Assembly (NCBI RefSeq): GCF_001202025.1 | Contig: NZ_LGHS01000071.1 | Location: forward strand, 1-35,159 | DNA from: Pseudorhodobacter aquimaris | Lineage (GTDB): Bacteria; Pseudomonadota; Alphaproteobacteria; Rhodobacterales; Rhodobacteraceae | Length of the DNA stretch: 35,159 nucleotides | Reading direction: 5' to 3' | Shown here: positions 1 to 7,306 of the stretch, one piece after another | Layout: each line of letters opens with the position of its first letter | Numbering within the stretch: position 1 is the first letter of the stretch | Translations under genes and position numbers: made by a program | Notes under the pieces: generated by a model | Database searches by the model: none | What the model saw: the letters and a program-made list of their open reading frames with translations, nothing else | Told to the model about the DNA's origin: nothing

Positions 1-334
1 CTCTCCAGTATCTCTGGAAAATCGCCGTTGGCAGGCGCGATCCGCTATGCCCTGACCCGCATGGCGCGGCTCCGGCCATACCATGGTATCCTCGAGTTGG
101 ACAACAACACCGCCGAACGCGCCATGCAGGTCAATAGCAATCGGGCGCAAAAACGACCAGTTCGTCGGATCACAAACCGGCGGCAAGGCCGCCACTATCG
201 CCTACACCCTGATCGAAACTGCAAAACTGAACGGTATCGATCCGCAGGCATGGTTGGCCGATACGCTCGCGCGCATTCCAGACTACAAGATCAACCGCGT
301 CCATGATCCGCTGTCGTGGAAAACTGCTGCATAG
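1..334 (+). pseudogene. IS66-family transposase, C-terminal remnant, frameshifted
   Basis: This is the 3' end of an IS66-type DDE transposase gene whose start lies left of the window. The first frame reads into the conserved ELDNNTAERAM segment, which carries the last catalytic acidic residue of this family. At about position 128 the frame shifts, apparently by one extra base, and the protein continues one frame over with RSIAIGRKN, FVGSQTGGKAA and the typical tail DTLARIPDYKINRV, ending in a TAG at 332. A couple of residues after RPY also seem to be missing. The two half-frames together match only an inactive copy. The element is a relic that marks this edge of the window as accessory DNA. 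Confidence 0.88.
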
Positions 335-357
335 GGGCGGTCAGGCCGGACGCTTAC
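334..357 (+). mobile_element. Right terminus of the IS66-type element
   Basis: Directly after the transposase stop comes a short GC-rich stretch ending in CGCTTAC at 351-357. Read on the other strand this is GTAAGCG, the usual start of IS66-family terminal inverted repeats. The IS3-like coding sequence begins immediately at 358, so 357/358 is the insertion junction. The left end and the target duplication are outside the window. Confidence 0.65.
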
Positions 358-545
358 CCACTGATGTCGCCTGCCCATTTCTGGTTTGGCCCCGCGGCCA
401 TAAAGTCCCTATCCGGCAGATTGGGCGCAATATTGAACTTATGATCGCTATCTGTCGTGACCTTATGTTTACGTGTCCGAACAACAGATATTCCGTTCTG
501 ACGCATCAAGCGGCCACGCAACGATGACCGACATTCAGACCAATC
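358..545 (-). pseudogene. IS3-family transposase (OrfB) fragment
   Basis: On the minus strand, about 520 to 360 translates without stops as an internal piece of an IS3-type OrfB. It includes RLMRQNGI, VVRTRKHKVTTDS, FNIAPNLPDRDF and PNQKWAGDIS, the last being the segment around the first catalytic Asp of the DDE core. The piece is cut at 358 by the end of the IS66-type element. Further upstream (about 510-545) GLNVGHR is recognisable in another frame, so a base has been lost between the two parts. There is no start, no second or third catalytic residue, and no visible terminal repeat. It is a dead fragment, probably the target into which the IS66 copy jumped. Confidence 0.72.
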
Positions 546-550
546 TCTTT

Positions 551-637
551 TCAGCTTTTCGGTCTGGGGATACGGCGGCTGAAGTAAAAGACCCCGCCCT
601 TTGCGAAGTTGAACGTAGTTGATTTGGTCTCCGATAT
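551..637 (-). pseudogene. Phage-type integrase N-terminus, remnant beside tRNA-Thr
   Basis: Reading away from the tRNA 3' end, an AGGAG at about 646-650 is followed eight bases later by ATA-TCG-GAG-ACC and then codons giving TKSTTFNFAKGGVFYFSRRIP. The KGG-x-YFSRR-P pattern resembles the N-terminal domain (DUF6538-like) of tyrosine recombinases found in roseobacters. The frame then runs into a stop at 551, after about 24 recognisable codons, where it meets the IS3 fragment. The expected start codon is ATA rather than ATG, with an in-frame TAG upstream, so the start itself also seems mutated. Position and orientation fit an integrase of an element that used the tRNA gene as attachment site. The match is short and recognised by eye only. 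Confidence 0.5.
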
Positions 638-698
638 GGTCGACGGCTCCTAAAAAGTGTTAAGAGCTGGGTTATTACCAATGAGTTATCTGAAAAAA

Positions 699-774
699 TG
701 GTGCCCCCACACGGACTCGAACCGCGGACCCTCTGATTACAAATCAGATGCTCTACCAGCTGAGCTATAGGGGC
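699..774 (-). tRNA. tRNA-Thr (anticodon TGT)
   Basis: The minus strand folds as a complete 76-nt tRNA. The acceptor stem GCCCCTA pairs with TGGGGGC (one G-T pair), followed by discriminator A and an encoded CCA at 699-701. The D-arm contains AGCTCAGCTGGTAGAGC, the anticodon stem-loop is TCTGA-TTTGTAA-TCAGA with anticodon TGT reading ACA codons, and the T-arm carries GGTTCGAGTCC. The gene stands alone. Six T residues follow the CCA. The integrase remnant lies 62 bases past its 3' end, so the tRNA is probably an old attachment site that was kept intact. Confidence 0.96.
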
Positions 775-1097
775 AGTGCGGGTCTAATAACCTTTGTCGG
801 CAGGCTGCGCAAGAGAGGGAATGACACTATTGTCATAAAAAAGATGATAGCGGGTAAGATCTTTGCACCTACATCCAATGACAGTGATCTGGGTCCCGAA
901 CTCTTACAGAATTTCAACGTGGTAGCCATAGGATTATGGAGGCCTTACCGTTCCAGGCCACGGATCCTCGTCCATTCTGACAAGAGCCGCAGGGTGGATT
1001 TTGTAATCCAGTCGAACGCGTGCGGGAAATCTTTCGAACGCCCCTGTTTCTTTGATGCGGCATATTTTAAGGTCGTGCCACAAGGCGAGGGGGGCAT
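775..1097. other. Intergenic region between tRNA-Thr and mgtE
   Basis: About 320 bases without a convincing gene. It holds the candidate tRNA promoter, the inverted repeat ATGACA-CTAT-TGTCAT at 821-836 and, at its right end, the purine-rich ribosome site of mgtE (about 1084-1094). I saw no magnesium-sensing leader fold and no terminator that I would defend. Confidence 0.5.
784..812 (-). promoter_or_regulatory. Candidate promoter of tRNA-Thr
   Basis: On the minus strand TTGCGC (807-812) and TATTAG (784-789) are 17 bases apart, and the second ends nine bases before the tRNA 5' end. Spacing is right for a sigma-70 type promoter; the hexamers are only moderate matches. Confidence 0.4.
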
Positions 1098-2468
1098 ATG
1101 TCCGACGATATTATGGAAATGGACAAAGATGTGCTGGACGCCCGCCGGGTAGAGGCCATTCAAGACGCGGTAGAGGCCAGTGATGCGCCTCGACTGGATG
1201 CTTTGCTGGAACCGCTCCATGCGGCGGATATTGCCGACCTGTTGGAACAGATAAGCCCGAATGACCGGCGCGAATTGTTGCGCCTTTGGCCGAACGGTAT
1301 CGATGGCGATATCCTGTCAGAGCTTGAGGAAGGTATTCGCGAGCAGGTTATCGAAACGCTTTCGCCTGCGGTTCTGGCCGAGGCGGTGCGCGAGCTTGAT
1401 ACCGATGACGTGGTCGACATCCTCGAGGATATGGAGGAGGAGGATCAGGACCGCATCCTCGGCACGCTTGAGGCCGCTGACCGGGTGGCGGTTGAACGTG
1501 CGCTTTCATATCCGGATTACTCCGCCGGGCGCCTCATGCAGCGCGAAGTGGTGGCCGCCCCCGAACATTGGGAGGTCGGTCAAGCCATTGACTTCATGCG
1601 ATCGAGCGATTCCCTGCCGGATCAGTTTTATCACATTATTCTGGTCGATCCGCGGATGAAGCCAAAGGGCTATGTGACCCTTGGGCGGGTGCTGTCGTCA
1701 CGGCGCGATGTGGCGCTCAAGGAGATTGCCGAAGAAAGCTTTCGCAGCGTGGGCGCGACCGAGCCGGAGGCCGATGTCGCCTATATCTTTAACCAGTATC
1801 ACCTGATTTCCTGTCCTGTTGTTGATGAGGATGGCCGTCTGGTCGGGGTTGTCACCATTGATGACGCGATGAATGTGCTGGACGAAGAGCATGAAGAAGA
1901 CATGCTGCGCATGGCCGGTGTTGGTGATGAGGCCAGTCTGACCGACACGATCTATGAGGCGGCAAAAGGGCGGGCAGTCTGGTTGCTTGTGAACCTGCTG
2001 ACGGCGATTCTGGCCTCGACTGTGATTTCGGAATTCACCGACTCCATAAATAAATTGGTGGCATTGGCCGTGCTGATGCCGATTGTTGCCTCGATGGGGG
2101 GCAATGCGGGCACCCAAACGATGACGGTGGCGGTGCGTGCCCTGGCAACCCGCGACCTGACCGCGCAAAACGCTTTTCGTGTGATCCGGCGCGAAGCGGC
2201 CGTGGGCGCGATCAACGGAATGGTTTTCGGTTTGCTGATGGCGGTGATTGCCGGCGCGTGGTTCGGGGTTCCGATGCTGTCGTTGGTGATTGCGATCGCC
2301 ATGATTCTGACACTTATCTCTGCGGCGGCGGGGGGGATATTGATCCCGATGGCGCTGCAACGGTTTGGTATTGATCCGGCGCTGGCCTCTGGGCCGTTTG
2401 TGACAACCGTGACGGATGTGGTCGGCTTTTTCGCCTTTCTGAAACTGGCGACATGGATGTTGTTGTGA
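1098..2468 (+). CDS. mgtE: Magnesium transporter MgtE
   Basis: A 456-residue MgtE-family Mg2+ channel of the inner membrane, normal full length. Residues about 15-125 form the acidic N-domain with repeated L-E-x-L-x-P/DIADLLEQ-type helices. Residues about 130-255 hold the paired CBS domains (YSAGRLMQREVV, CPVVDEDGRLVGVVTIDD). From about residue 280 come the membrane helices of the pore, including PIVASMGGNAGTQ, the conserved pore segment. The ATG at 1098 is preceded by GGCGAGGGGG. In the family, cytosolic Mg2+ bound between the N and CBS domains closes the pore. The last 16 bases overlap the start of the next gene, which suggests joint translation. Confidence 0.95.
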   Translation: MSDDIMEMDKDVLDARRVEAIQDAVEASDAPRLDALLEPLHAADIADLLEQISPNDRRELLRLWPNGIDGDILSELEEGIREQVIETLSPAVLAEAVRELDTDDVVDILEDMEEEDQDRILGTLEAADRVAVERALSYPDYSAGRLMQREVVAAPEHWEVGQAIDFMRSSDSLPDQFYHIILVDPRMKPKGYVTLGRVLSSRRDVALKEIAEESFRSVGATEPEADVAYIFNQYHLISCPVVDEDGRLVGVVTIDDAMNVLDEEHEEDMLRMAGVGDEASLTDTIYEAAKGRAVWLLVNLLTAILASTVISEFTDSINKLVALAVLMPIVASMGGNAGTQTMTVAVRALATRDLTAQNAFRVIRREAAVGAINGMVFGLLMAVIAGAWFGVPMLSLVIAIAMILTLISAAAGGILIPMALQRFGIDPALASGPFVTTVTDVVGFFAFLKLATWMLL

Positions 2469-2998
2469 AAACCGCCGCCCGCAACGCTGGTTTTGCCGCC
2501 CGCAAGGCAGCTTTTGCTGCGGGGCAGGGGCAGGCCGCTGAGATATTGGCCGATTTTCTGGCCTCATATTCCGGGCGCACCTTGGCCGGCTACATGCCGA
2601 TGCGCACAGAGATCGACCCGCTGCCCGCGATGGCGGCGCATATCGGTCCGGTCGGGGTGCCGGTGATCATTGGCAAGGCGCAGCCCTTGCGTTTTCGCGA
2701 ATGGGCACCGGATTGTGCAACGGTGTCCGGTGATTTCGGGGCGCTGATCCCGCAAGAGGGGGCTTGGGTCACGCCCGAGGTGCTGATCGTGCCTTTGGTC
2801 GGCTTTGACCAGCGTGGCTACAGGCTTGGCTATGGTGGCGGCTTTTATGACCGCACGCTGGAGGGGTTGCGCGCGCGCGGTCCGGTGCTGGCCGTGGGTT
2901 TTGCCTTTTCAGCGCAGGAAATGCCCGAAGTGCCGATAGAGCCAACAGATCAGCCCTTGGATGTGATCGTGACCGAGCGCGGTGTCAGGGAATTCTGA
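2453..2998 (+). CDS. ygfA: 5-formyltetrahydrofolate cyclo-ligase
   Basis: A 181-residue cytosolic enzyme that converts 5-formyl-THF to 5,10-methenyl-THF with ATP, returning stored folate to the one-carbon pool. Diagnostic features are an N-terminal basic ARKAAF segment, GYMPMRTEIDP near residue 45, and the ATP/folate-binding signature GYRLGYGGGFYDR near residue 121-133, followed by a PTDQPLDVIVTE tail. The ATG at 2453 lies inside the end of mgtE, so the two are probably co-transcribed. An in-frame GTG a few codons later (2465) is possible as a start. It sits close to other one-carbon and methionine genes. It converges on the corrinoid gene with only seven bases between stops. Confidence 0.93.
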   Translation: MDVVVKTAARNAGFAARKAAFAAGQGQAAEILADFLASYSGRTLAGYMPMRTEIDPLPAMAAHIGPVGVPVIIGKAQPLRFREWAPDCATVSGDFGALIPQEGAWVTPEVLIVPLVGFDQRGYRLGYGGGFYDRTLEGLRARGPVLAVGFAFSAQEMPEVPIEPTDQPLDVIVTERGVREF

Positions 2999-3005
2999 CA
3001 GCGCC

Positions 3006-3701
3006 CTAGGCACCCAGTTGGTTGTGCTTGCGCCCGACCAGTGACTTGGCCGTTTCAACCGCGACCGCCGCATCACGGCAATAGGCGTCTGCCCCGATGG
3101 CGCGGCCGAATTCCTCATTCAAAGGCGCGCCGCCGACCAGCACGATATAGTCATCGCGCATGCCCTTTTCCTTGAGAGTATCAATCACGACCTTCATATA
3201 GGGCATCGTCGTGGTCAGCAGGGCGGACATGCCAAGGATATCGGGCTGCTCGGCCTCCAGCGCCTCGATATAGGAATCGACAGAGTTGTTGATGCCAAGG
3301 TCGCGCACCTCAAAGCCTGCACCCTCCATCATCATGCCGACAAGGTTTTTGCCAATGTCATGGATGTCGCCCTTGACAGTGCCGATCACCATTTTGCCCA
3401 TCCGCGGTGCGCCGGTCGCGATCAAAAGCGGCTTGAGGATATGCATCCCCCCCTTCATCGCATTGGCTGCCAGAAGCACCTCTGGCACAAACAAAATCCC
3501 GTCGCGAAAATCCGCACCAACAATGGTCATCCCGGCAACAAGCGCCTTGGTCAGGGCATCATAGGGTGCCCATCCGCGTTCGATCAGGATATTCACGCCC
3601 TCTTCGATTTCCTCTTTGAGGCCATCATAGAGGTCGTCATGCATTTGCAAGATCAACTCGTCATCGGAAAGTTCGGAAAGGATGATTTCATCTTCAGACA
3701 T
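3006..3701 (-). CDS. Corrinoid (B12)-binding protein of split methionine synthase
   Basis: A 231-residue cobalamin-binding protein. The first part is a helical cap region (LYDGLKEEIEEGVNILIERGW, then FVPEVLLAANAMKGGM). The second is a Rossmann-like B12 domain with the base-off/His-on motif GDIHDIGKNLV, where the His is the lower Co ligand, followed by SALLTTTMPYM and GGAPLNEEFG. In Rhodobacterales, methionine synthase is made of separate proteins, and this matches the corrinoid carrier; the homocysteine-methyltransferase part is at 4947-5960. I chose the ATG at 3701 because CAGGAG stands just before it; a longer reading frame adds 14 unlike residues. A methylamine or other methyltransferase corrinoid role is the alternative. 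Confidence 0.87.
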   Translation of the reverse strand: MSEDEIILSELSDDELILQMHDDLYDGLKEEIEEGVNILIERGWAPYDALTKALVAGMTIVGADFRDGILFVPEVLLAANAMKGGMHILKPLLIATGAPRMGKMVIGTVKGDIHDIGKNLVGMMMEGAGFEVRDLGINNSVDSYIEALEAEQPDILGMSALLTTTMPYMKVVIDTLKEKGMRDDYIVLVGGAPLNEEFGRAIGADAYCRDAAVAVETAKSLVGRKHNQLGA

Positions 3702-3855
3702 TGCATGCTCCTGAGGCGGCTCTCTATTTCTGCATGATCCCAAAGCGGGGCGACCACTCCTCGATTTGCGACATGGGCTGCGTGAAAGCCGACAGTTTGC
3801 CTTTTGTCGATACGAATTCTTGTGCTGTGTTGCTGGTTCGTTCTAGTGTGACAGC

Positions 3856-4950
3856 ATGACACAGAAAGATGATGAAATCGGCACAGTGCCGCGGGATATA
3901 CGGCTGAGGGGGCGGGGTGCGGCCTCTAATATCGTCGGGCGATTCGAAGCGGCGACGCGTGTTGCGGTGGATGACGGCTGGTCCGCGCCCGAGGAAACAG
4001 CCCTGCGTACCGAAGTCCGGTTGGAGCGGCCGCGCTCTGCCATCAGTTATAATGCCTCGCCGGATTTGCCGTTTGACCGGTCCGTGAACCCGTACCGGGG
4101 ATGTGAACACGGTTGTGCCTATTGCTATGCGCGGCCCTCTCACGCCTATCTGAACCTCTCGCCGGGGCTGGATTTTGAGACCAAGCTGATCGCGCGCCCC
4201 GGTATAGGCGCTGTCTTGGCCAAAGAGCTTCGGGCGCGTAGCTACCGGCCTGCGGTGATCGCGATCGGCACGAACACCGATCCCTATCAGCCGATCGAGG
4301 CCACGCACCGCGTGATGCGCGAGGTTCTGGAGGTTTTGCGCGATTTTCAGCATCCGGTGGCGATAACCACCAAAGGCACATTGATCGAACGTGATCTCGA
4401 TATTTTGGGGTCGATGGGGGCTGCTGGTTTGGCGCGGGTCGGGGTGTCGATGACGACGCTGGATGCAGGTCTTTCGCGCGCGTTGGAGCCGCGCGCCCCT
4501 GCGCCCGCGCGACGTTTGGCGATGATCCGGCGGCTGACGGATGCGGGGGTGCCGGTGCGGGTGATGGTCGCCCCGGTGATCCCCGGGCTGACCGACCCCG
4601 AGATGGAAGCGATATTGGAGGCCGCGCGCGATGCGGGTGCTTTGGCGGCAAGCTGGATCATGCTGCGTCTGCCCGGTGAGGTAGAGGGGCTGTTTCGGGA
4701 CTGGCTGGCCCAACATGCGCCGGGCCGCGCCGAAAAGGTGCTGGCGCGCTTGGCTGATCTGCATGGCGGCGCGGTCTATGATTCGAAATTTGGTGTGCGG
4801 ATGCGGGGGCAGGGTATCTGGTCGGATCTGATCGGCAAACGCTTTGATCTGGCACGGGGGCGCTTGGGGCTGGCGCTGCGCCAGCCATCGATGCGCTGTG
4901 ATCTCTTTGCCGCGCCCCCACAGGCGGGGGATCAGCTAAGCCTGTTTTAG
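3856..4950 (+). CDS. PA0069-family radical SAM protein
   Basis: A 364-residue radical SAM enzyme. The Fe-S cluster motif is CEHGCAYCYA near residue 80-89, preceded by NPYRGC as in the PA0069/SplB-like subfamily. Later landmarks are IGTNTDPYQPIE and the beta-strand ITTKGTLIERDLDIL, followed by RVGVSMTTLD. The substrate of this family is not known. The gene runs opposite to the two methionine synthase parts that flank it and overlaps the homocysteine methyltransferase gene by four bases, stop to stop. The ATG at 3856 has only a weak ribosome site; the N-terminal RGRGAASN segment, typical of the family, supports this start. Confidence 0.9.
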   Translation: MTQKDDEIGTVPRDIRLRGRGAASNIVGRFEAATRVAVDDGWSAPEETALRTEVRLERPRSAISYNASPDLPFDRSVNPYRGCEHGCAYCYARPSHAYLNLSPGLDFETKLIARPGIGAVLAKELRARSYRPAVIAIGTNTDPYQPIEATHRVMREVLEVLRDFQHPVAITTKGTLIERDLDILGSMGAAGLARVGVSMTTLDAGLSRALEPRAPAPARRLAMIRRLTDAGVPVRVMVAPVIPGLTDPEMEAILEAARDAGALAASWIMLRLPGEVEGLFRDWLAQHAPGRAEKVLARLADLHGGAVYDSKFGVRMRGQGIWSDLIGKRFDLARGRLGLALRQPSMRCDLFAAPPQAGDQLSLF

Positions 4951-5960
4951 CCGCGCCGCCCGCGTCGTTCGCGCTTGGGCGCTCCCGAATCGTCGCCGGT
5001 GCCGTCGGAAGCCGAAGAGAACCCCCCAAGCGCCGCCGAGATTGTCTCTAGCGTTGGGCGCGGGCCCTTGGGGCGGGTTTCCAGCGCCTCGCGCATGGCG
5101 CGCAGATGCTCTGGCATGGTGCCGCAACAGCCGCCGATGATACGCACACCGGCATCGCGGGCAAGCACGGCATATTCGGCCATCAGCGCGGGTGTGCCAT
5201 CATAATGGATATGCCCGTCGTGGAATTTCGGAATGCCGGCATTGCCCTTGGCGATCAGCGGGCGCTCGGTGCCTTGGGCGACAAAACCCAACATGGTGCG
5301 CATCAGATCCGACGCCCCGACACCGCAATTCGCCCCAAACGCCAGCGGCGGATAGTCCAGCTTTTCCACCAGCGCCACCATATCGGCAGATGTGGTGCCC
5401 ATCATCGTGCGCCCTGCGGTGTCAAAGCTCATGGTGCCACACCACGGCATGCCCGCAAGTTTGGCCGCCTCGGCCGCGGCCTTGTATTCTTGCGGGGCTG
5501 AGATGGTCTCCACCCACAGCACATCGGCACCGCCAGCTTTGAGCCCCTCGGCCTGCTCGTGAAACATCTCCACCGCTGCGGCATGGGTAAGCGTGCCCAT
5601 AGGTTCAAAAATCTCACCCGTAGGCCCGACAGACCCTGCAACCACGACATCACGACCCGCGGCATCGGCAACCTCACGCGCGATCTCGGCACCGATGCGG
5701 TTCAACTCATGCACGCGCGTCTCGGCCTTGTGCAGCTTGAGGCGGCTGGCATTTCCGCCAAACGTATTGGTCAGAAAGATATCCGATCCGGCATCAACAG
5801 CGCCCTGATACAGCTTGCGGATGTTATCGGGTTTATCGACATTCCAGAATTCCGGCGGTTCACCCGACTCCAGCCCCATATTGAACAGGTTGGTTCCGGT
5901 CGCGCCATCTGCAAGCAACCACTCGCGGCTGCCAAGAAGCTTGGTCAATGCGTCTGTCAT
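4947..5960 (-). CDS. bmt: Homocysteine S-methyltransferase (split methionine synthase subunit)
   Basis: A 337-residue zinc-dependent homocysteine methyltransferase, often labelled betaine--homocysteine methyltransferase (bmt) in roseobacters. It starts with LLADGATGTNLF and TNTFGGNASRL, has the conserved FGANCGVG with the first zinc Cys, and ends the barrel with GGCCGTMPEH, the other two zinc Cys. Together with the corrinoid protein at 3006-3701 it would transfer a methyl group to homocysteine to give methionine; the folate-binding part is not in this window. The last 35 or so residues are a low-complexity basic tail (KRERRGRRG) beyond the usual domain. Betaine as methyl donor is the alternative and cannot be excluded from sequence alone. 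Confidence 0.86.
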   Translation of the reverse strand: MTDALTKLLGSREWLLADGATGTNLFNMGLESGEPPEFWNVDKPDNIRKLYQGAVDAGSDIFLTNTFGGNASRLKLHKAETRVHELNRIGAEIAREVADAAGRDVVVAGSVGPTGEIFEPMGTLTHAAAVEMFHEQAEGLKAGGADVLWVETISAPQEYKAAAEAAKLAGMPWCGTMSFDTAGRTMMGTTSADMVALVEKLDYPPLAFGANCGVGASDLMRTMLGFVAQGTERPLIAKGNAGIPKFHDGHIHYDGTPALMAEYAVLARDAGVRIIGGCCGTMPEHLRAMREALETRPKGPRPTLETISAALGGFSSASDGTGDDSGAPKRERRGRRG

Positions 5961-6039
5961 ATCTGTTCCGCTCTATGGCATATGGGGGCCGACCCGTGGC
6001 GGGACGCCCTGATTTCACCGCGTGGGATACCGGTCGCGC

Positions 6040-6354
6040 CTAGAGTTCCTGCATCAGCTGCGCTTTGGCGACCGGCAGGGTGGCGGCCAGTTTCTCGCGG
6101 ATCACATCGGCCTCGATCTTGCCGTCCAGATCGGCGGCCAGCTTGCGGACAACATCCTCGTTTCCGGCCTCTTCAAAATCGGCGGCAACGACGGTCATCG
6201 CGTAATCGGTCGCCTCTTGGCCGGTTTTGCCCAAAAGCTCGGCCGCCCAAAGGCCCACCAGCTTGTTGCAGCGCGCCTCGGCACGAAATTGCATTTCCGC
6301 ATCATGAGCAAATTTTGCCTCGAATGCTTGTTGGCGATCATCGAATGTCGTCAT
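6040..6354 (-). CDS. DUF1476 protein, ATP synthase zeta-subunit-like
   Basis: A 104-residue alpha-helical protein of the DUF1476 family. Members in alphaproteobacteria include the zeta subunit, an inhibitor of F1-ATPase first found in Paracoccus. The N-terminal stretch MTTFDDRQQAFEAKFAHDAE is the characteristic inhibitory segment, followed by KLVGLWAAELLG and a helical bundle. I set the start at 6354 because it matches that N-terminus and has GTGAGGG upstream; the open frame extends further without family similarity. It reads away from purC on the opposite strand. Whether this copy inhibits ATP synthase is inferred from the family. Confidence 0.88.
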   Translation of the reverse strand: MTTFDDRQQAFEAKFAHDAEMQFRAEARCNKLVGLWAAELLGKTGQEATDYAMTVVAADFEEAGNEDVVRKLAADLDGKIEADVIREKLAATLPVAKAQLMQEL

Positions 6355-6531
6355 GGGCTGACCCTCACTTTGGATTTCTAGTTTAGATATGCCCTTCAAA
6401 GCCGCCTGCTGCAAGGGTTGGCTTCCCGATTTCGCACGCTGGCTTGCGGGCGCGCGCGCCATACACTATAGCCCGTGGACAAAGGGGTGTCGGCAAAAGG
6501 TCGGCAGCCTTGGTATTTACTCGGGGACGAC

Positions 6532-7293
6532 ATGGCACGCCGCAAGAAAGTATATGAGGGCAAGGCCAAGATCCTGTATGAGGGTCCAGAGCCGGGCACG
6601 CTTATCCAATATTACAAGGACGGCGGTCAGCTTGATGCAGTGCCGCCGCAGCCCGCGGTTGAGGGTAAGGGCGTGTTGAACAACCGCCTGTCGGAATTCT
6701 TCATGTCTGGTCTGAACAGCATCGGGGTGCCGACGCATTTCATCAAACGCCTGAACATGCGCGAACAGGTCGTGCGTATGGCCGAAATCATGCCGCTGGA
6801 GATTGTGGTGCGCAACTATGCTGCCGGGGCCATGACCGAACGGCTGGGCCTGCCAGTGGGCACACCCTTGCCGCGCCCGATTGTGGAGTATTATTTCAAG
6901 GACGAAAAGCTGGGCAATCCGATGGTATCGGAAGAACATATCGTCGCCTTCAACTGGGGAAACCAGCAAGATCTTGATGATATCATTGCGCTTTCCCTGC
7001 GGGTGAATGATTTCCTGTCCGGCGTCATGCTGGGCGTGGGCGTGCGTCTTGCCGATTTCCGGCTTGAGGTGGGCCGCGTCTGGGAAGGCGATTTCATGCG
7101 CCTGATCGTGGCCGATGAGATCAGCCCCGATAGCTGCCGTTTGTGGGATATCCGCGGCCTCGACCTGTCCGAGCGGTCCGCACAGGGCCATGAGCCGATC
7201 CCGATGGACAATGTCTATACCGAACTGGCGCGGCGTTTGGGGGTTTTGCCCACCAATGTCACGCATAACACCAAGCCGACCCTGATCAACTGA
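6532..7293 (+). CDS. purC: SAICAR synthetase (PurC), divergent
   Basis: A 253-residue protein of the phosphoribosylaminoimidazole-succinocarboxamide synthase family, which joins CAIR and aspartate with ATP in purine synthesis. MARRKKVYEGKAKILYEG, VEGKGVLNNRLSEFF, PLEIVVRNYAAGAM, ADEISPDSCRLWD and the VTHNTKPTLIN tail are typical of Rhodobacterales. Several conserved sites differ: the KDD-A-T-A loop reads KDGGQLD, the DFKLE motif reads DFRLE, and the K-D-x-FRRDLG segment after RLWD is replaced at equal length by unrelated residues. It could be a working variant or a paralogue, with another purC elsewhere. Start at 6532 fits the family and has a GGGGA before it. purS follows 13 bases later. Confidence 0.85.
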   Translation: MARRKKVYEGKAKILYEGPEPGTLIQYYKDGGQLDAVPPQPAVEGKGVLNNRLSEFFMSGLNSIGVPTHFIKRLNMREQVVRMAEIMPLEIVVRNYAAGAMTERLGLPVGTPLPRPIVEYYFKDEKLGNPMVSEEHIVAFNWGNQQDLDDIIALSLRVNDFLSGVMLGVGVRLADFRLEVGRVWEGDFMRLIVADEISPDSCRLWDIRGLDLSERSAQGHEPIPMDNVYTELARRLGVLPTNVTHNTKPTLIN

Positions 7294-7306
7294 AAGGCGC
7301 CCTACG

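Noticed and set aside
303-527. Plus-strand open frame of 74 codons after the IS66 remnant
   Set aside because: It is antisense to the recognisable IS3 transposase fragment and has no family features.
775-1097. Magnesium riboswitch in front of mgtE
   Set aside because: I could not find the conserved cores of the known Mg2+ leader classes or a terminator/antiterminator pair.
3724-3774. Tiny minus-strand frame (16 codons, MSQIEEWSPRFGIMQK) just upstream of the corrinoid gene, a possible leader peptide
   Set aside because: No ribosome site and no regulatory hairpins or codon bias that would mark an attenuator; probably chance.
3702-3855. Cobalamin riboswitch before the corrinoid gene
   Set aside because: No B12-box-like sequence could be recognised in the 154-base gap, which is also short for the class.
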